NCBI RefSeq assembly: GCF_041260155.1
Contig: NC_091947.1
Location: forward strand, 28,543,615-28,607,614
DNA: 64,000 bases
Origin: Ptychodera flava
Taxonomy: Eukaryota > Hemichordata > Enteropneusta > Ptychoderidae
Reading direction: 5' to 3'
Shown: one piece after another, positions 60,069 through 64,000 of the stretch
Position numbering within the stretch: position 1 is the first letter of the stretch
How the letters are laid out: the number at the start of each line of letters is the position of its first letter
Position numbers and translations under genes: made by a program
The notes under the pieces: model-generated
Database searches by the model: none
Seen by the model: only the letters and a program-made list of their open reading frames with translations
What the model was told of the DNA's origin: nothing

Positions 60069-62958
60069 TACCCTATAAAATTTATGATTAAACCGAAACA
60101 TTAAAATAACTGTGTTTGCCTAGAGTCCCCCGATCTTCGCCATAATGCGGTATGTAAGTTGAGTGTTATTAAACAAATGCAGATTAATTCAGATTGGTTT
60201 TTGGTACAGTCACTTTTGATGTATCAGGTGTGCATTATATATGCTGCTAAGCTTAGTTGTTCGGTATTCTGATTCAGCGCGCTATAATGAATCCAGTTAG
60301 GCCTACACCAAGCCGATTGCGCTACGTATGAGATGAAAGTTGCAATTTGTAAACCACTTGTCACCCGATCAGAGACCTCCTTGTTGTTGATATGTGTTGA
60401 TAGTATAAGTTTTAGATCATATTTGGAAAAAAAAACTAATCATGGCGAAAGTCTGTCTTAACGACCTGACAATCATCCACGAATGGACTGATGATCATCG
60501 AGGTTTTTGTGATAGAGGTCGAACATCACCACGTCACCTCCGACGGGTTAAGTCATAAAGGCAACGTTAAAGCAATAGTTCAATAGAGATTCACTATTGT
60601 AATATATTTACTCATTGTACTTGAAGACATTATCTTTCTGGCTTTATTATCCTAACATCCTCTCGTTTGCGTCATACGATTAGTTTACCAAGGAAATCCG
60701 CCTCCTGCTGAAAAATTGATACGATATTTTCACACCCAATCACGAAGAAATCTCTCTATTTTACGGATAACCCCTATTTCAATAATAACCACTAGAATTT
60801 GGGGCTATTTTTTCACTGACAGGATTAAAATGTAAAATCAACCACGACCAAATTTTACATTAAGCCTATTCAACGGAATCGCCGATTTGCAGCACAGTTG
60901 TGTTACGTACCGTTGCCCCAATAATTAGATACATTAGGCTATTATGAGTCAATCCATCAGACTGAAGGTTTATTACTACCTACCTACCTACCTAATATTG
61001 TAAATTTGGCTCACTGCTTATACCGGCAAAATCATACTATACCCATCACAATGCAATGTACGCTGCGCTGTTTTGTCCGGGGGGGGGGGGTTGCCACCAT
61101 CACTGACTGTGAGAGTTCGTTGACCCGGAACGTACATGAAAGTTGCAGGACGCGCAACGCGACGTAGCGATGTCGACGTCGAATCGCGACAAATCGTGGT
61201 TTAAAAATTGGGCCCTTCCCTGCAATTACAATTATCAGATAGGAGTATAAACCTAAATTAAAGGAATCTTTCAGTAATAAGATTTGTTTACGTGCCCAAG
61301 CGTTACGATGATTACGATTCCCCGCATGAGCGTCGTATCTGCATCTGAACGTGAGGTAGTGACGGTAAACGGAACAGTGTGAGTCCGTTCGTTGTACAGG
61401 CGGGAACAGGCTTGTGGCTGGCTATATTTAAAGTAAAAAGAAAATAATAACTATGAATATTGTAGCTAGCCGATTCAGTCAATCAGCACATTTCATTTTG
61501 AATAGATGTAGGCTACCTGCATTTCTTTTAATTATCATCCCCGTCAGATTTCGATATGTAAGAAAACATAAACACCTACAAAGGGATCTACCTGTTTTTT
61601 GATACGTAGGTCTATAGTTTCACTTATTTAATCATGTAACGTCACAGTATATAATCACACTCAAAATAATATTATTTACATTGCATCAAACTTCTGAACT
61701 TGATGTGTAACATAGCACATCAATATCATTGTCTTGTGAATTTGTGTAGCATGTGTTGGGAATGCCGTAGCATTGTTAACATGCAGAGTACTTCTCAAGT
61801 GATAGTCATTTGAATTCAAAATATACATTACACGGAGTTATGATCAGAATTTACGACGTTTATGAACAACTTTCAGCAGTTATAATGTTCATAATATCTA
61901 TGAAGCATTTACCAAACGTACAACTTGCAAGTTTTAATCTTATATTATCTCCGCGGCCTACCACGCGACTTGTAATCATCATCTGTGAGCCACGAAATTC
62001 AATAATGCTTTGAAAAGTCTTGATCAGTTCCAATAAAAAGATTCACTTACTATAATTAAAAAATTACTAACAACTTTATCTTGCCTTATGAATGAATTCA
62101 AACAACCTTGAATGAGTTTAGTTTTAAAATTATGTATACCGAAATAATGTAAAAATATGACATTATTTTGATATCCCGGCACTTAAAGATGGTCGTGATT
62201 GGATATCTAACAAGTCAAGAAAATGCCTGCCTGGTGCATGTGCTTTGACACACTGTGTAACCTAATATGAAATACTTTTTGTCATTAATATCATTCCACA
62301 AACGTCGCAACCACATGTCAAACGTTTAAAATGGGCTATAATTGCAAATCAGTAAGGCTTTCAGTCACTATTGTTGATTATTGTCATGTTGAAACTCGGA
62401 TTGATTCATAATATCACAAGAAAAATATTAGGATGTAAACTCATGGAAGAAGTATTCTTTTCCTGAAAAAGGTAGGAGATAAAAGTTACTCAGCGTCGAA
62501 ATGTTTCATGGAACATGAAGTAGTAATTATTTGCAGACGTGACGATGCTACACAAAATCGATTTCAAGTTCAACCGATATTTAGTGTCAGACAAAAGCAC
62601 AACATCTTAGTCGTCAAATTTAAATTCTTCATAGTCGGAAAAATGTTAATAAAGATTTTTCCAGTGCTATTACGAAAAAGATCATATGAAAATATCACCT
62701 ATAAATGGCTATTTTGCAAGCCCGTGTCTTTCCAATCATTCATTCGAAATTGCTTTTGTGAAAAAAAAACAACTTCCGTTAGGCCCACAACAGTCTCCGT
62801 ATTTTGATCAATTTTGGGGAGGAAGAGGCCCATGCTATCCACTTCGTGGGCATATACTTTAAAATTCATTCGGTATGCCCCCTTTTCGCCTCACTTAGAG
62901 TTTTGAATTAAAAAATAATGTTGATACATTGAAAAATGTTTACACCATGCATGAGCTA
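60069..62958. other. No gene recognised
   Basis: AT-rich single-copy-looking sequence with a (CTAC)n tract at 60975-60993 and a G run near 61080. No supported exon. Confidence 0.4.
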
Positions 62959-62968
62959 CATACAGGTG

Positions 62969-63118
62969 TAGCTGTGGAAACGCAGCTATCTGTTGGCAGG
63001 GTAGCAGGCGTCGAGGCTTTGCGGGTCATCAAAAGGTCAACCCCGCCACGGACATATCCGTGGCTGGGTTGACCTTTTGATGACCCGCATAGCGACGCAA
63101 GCTGCATTTCCACAGCTA
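62969..63118. mobile_element. 150-bp TAGCTGTGG-family foldback (Mutator-like)
   Basis: TAGCTGTGGAAACGCAGCT..., inverse end GCATTTCCACAGCTA. Flanks CATACAGGTG (62959-62968) and CATACATGTG (63119-63128), a 10-bp duplication with one change. The inner ends match 27459-27582. Confidence 0.8.
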
Positions 63119-63239
63119 CATACATGTGCAGGTGCAGCCAAAGAACAGTGCACTTTTAACGAGGGTCCTTTATTATGATAAGATATATTGTGCATGACAA
63201 TTAATGCGAACAGACTAATTTTAAGTCAAGAGGGTAATT

Positions 63240-63740
63240 CATTAGCCGTTCATAATTTGTCCTCCAACAGAAAATTTTTCGACTTTTTCTCCCACTCCCA
63301 CTTATTTTGGCTGTTTCCTCTCCCCAATGTGAAATTCTGAAGCTCTCCTGCCCTGTGGCGAAAAAACTTGCCATTTCTCCTGCCCTGGAAAAAAATTCCC
63401 CTCAAAATTTTGTCAATCATTTCCCCTGCAGACACGAAGCTACCTTACCCTTTGATAAAAAACATGCCGATTTCCCCCTGCTCCGTGAAAAAAATTCCCC
63501 TAAAAATTGATGTGGGGGTTCAATCAAGATAGGCTAAGTAGTCTGGGTAACCCTCAAAAGGTATAAGTGCTTGCCCTGTGTCCCCATCCCTGGAAACACC
63601 ATGGCTCAACTTCCCCTGTCCCCGTTTTAAAAGTAGCTTCCCCTCTCCTCGCCCTGTCCCCAGGACAATCAACCGATATTTGCCCTGTCCGACAAAAAAG
63701 CACTAAAATTTGCTCCCCTGTCGCCTGAAAATATGTCCCC
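63240..63740. repeat. Irregular repeat of CCCCTG / GAAAAAAATTCCCCT motifs
   Basis: (C)TGCCCTG, TTCCCCTG and AAAAAATTCCCCT(A/C)AAAATT recur at irregular spacing on a pyrimidine-rich strand. No coding support. Confidence 0.5.
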
Positions 63741-64000
63741 TGCGCGATATGTCAATAAACCAATCAATATATAGACAAATCCAACAATATCGACCTATCA
63801 ATTCTACTTCAGTCTACGGTAAACTAGTGAATAACCGCTCCAAAATTAGATCAACTGCTGAATAAGAATTTCTTCTGAGGAGACAATGCTCTCTGTTTTC
63901 CTTATACATGGACTGATATTTAAACGTATCTAAAGCATCGATCAGGTCGGGACGACACAGAGAATACAATCAGCCTGACGAAAGACAATGTTGAAGTAAA
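63741..64000. other. No gene recognised (right edge)
   Basis: Nothing supportable to the end of the window. Confidence 0.4.

Overview
The window looks like genomic DNA of a marine invertebrate deuterostome, most likely a hemichordate, cephalochordate or echinoderm. I lean towards an enteropneust hemichordate, but this is inference. The grounds are intron-split genes with GT-AG junctions, a PARP14-type multi-macrodomain gene, a Gal3ST-type sulfotransferase, CR1-group LINEs (one with a cysteine-rich ORF1, one with a 2A-like peptide), a Penelope-like remnant, and very many foldback DNA transposons. There are no operons, no CRISPR array and no rRNA.

Layout. 198-6808 (minus strand): six phase-consistent exons of a PARP14-like gene, with a KH-like N-terminal part and two macrodomains; it continues off the left edge and probably has 5' exons not found here. 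8-12 kb: a foldback element, a tRNA-derived SINE, a solo LTR and a tentative plus-strand membrane-protein gene ending at 11606. 12.7-14.8 kb: nested DNA elements with AATCCGTG termini. 15989-16039: a possible first coding exon. 16.7-22 kb: a tandem-repeat element carrying a LINE (17764-21326, 14-bp target-site duplication) and a Harbinger-like MITE. 22581-24359 (minus): the sulfotransferase gene, with a newly recognised membrane-anchor exon. 24.5-33.3 kb: two more AATCCGTG elements, one holding a three-deep nest of insertions. 33.7-40.9 kb: tandem repeats and foldbacks. 40.9-45.5 kb: a decayed CR1/L2-group LINE. 46306-47214: second copy of a 909-bp long-TIR element. 47.5-48.0 kb: Penelope-like remnant with a hammerhead-like 3' motif. 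48.3-52.0 kb: small foldbacks and about 147-bp tandem repeats. 52.3-64 kb: fragments of AATCCGTG and hAT elements, duplications, microsatellites, a 320-bp TTAA palindrome and a small Mutator-like foldback.

The two well-supported genes are probably unrelated in function: PARP14-like proteins bind or process ADP-ribose (immune and stress signalling in vertebrates), and Gal3ST enzymes 3-O-sulfate galactose in the Golgi. Most of the remaining sequence is mobile DNA. Its value lies in several families whose ends are fixed by target-site duplications or by comparison between copies inside this one window.
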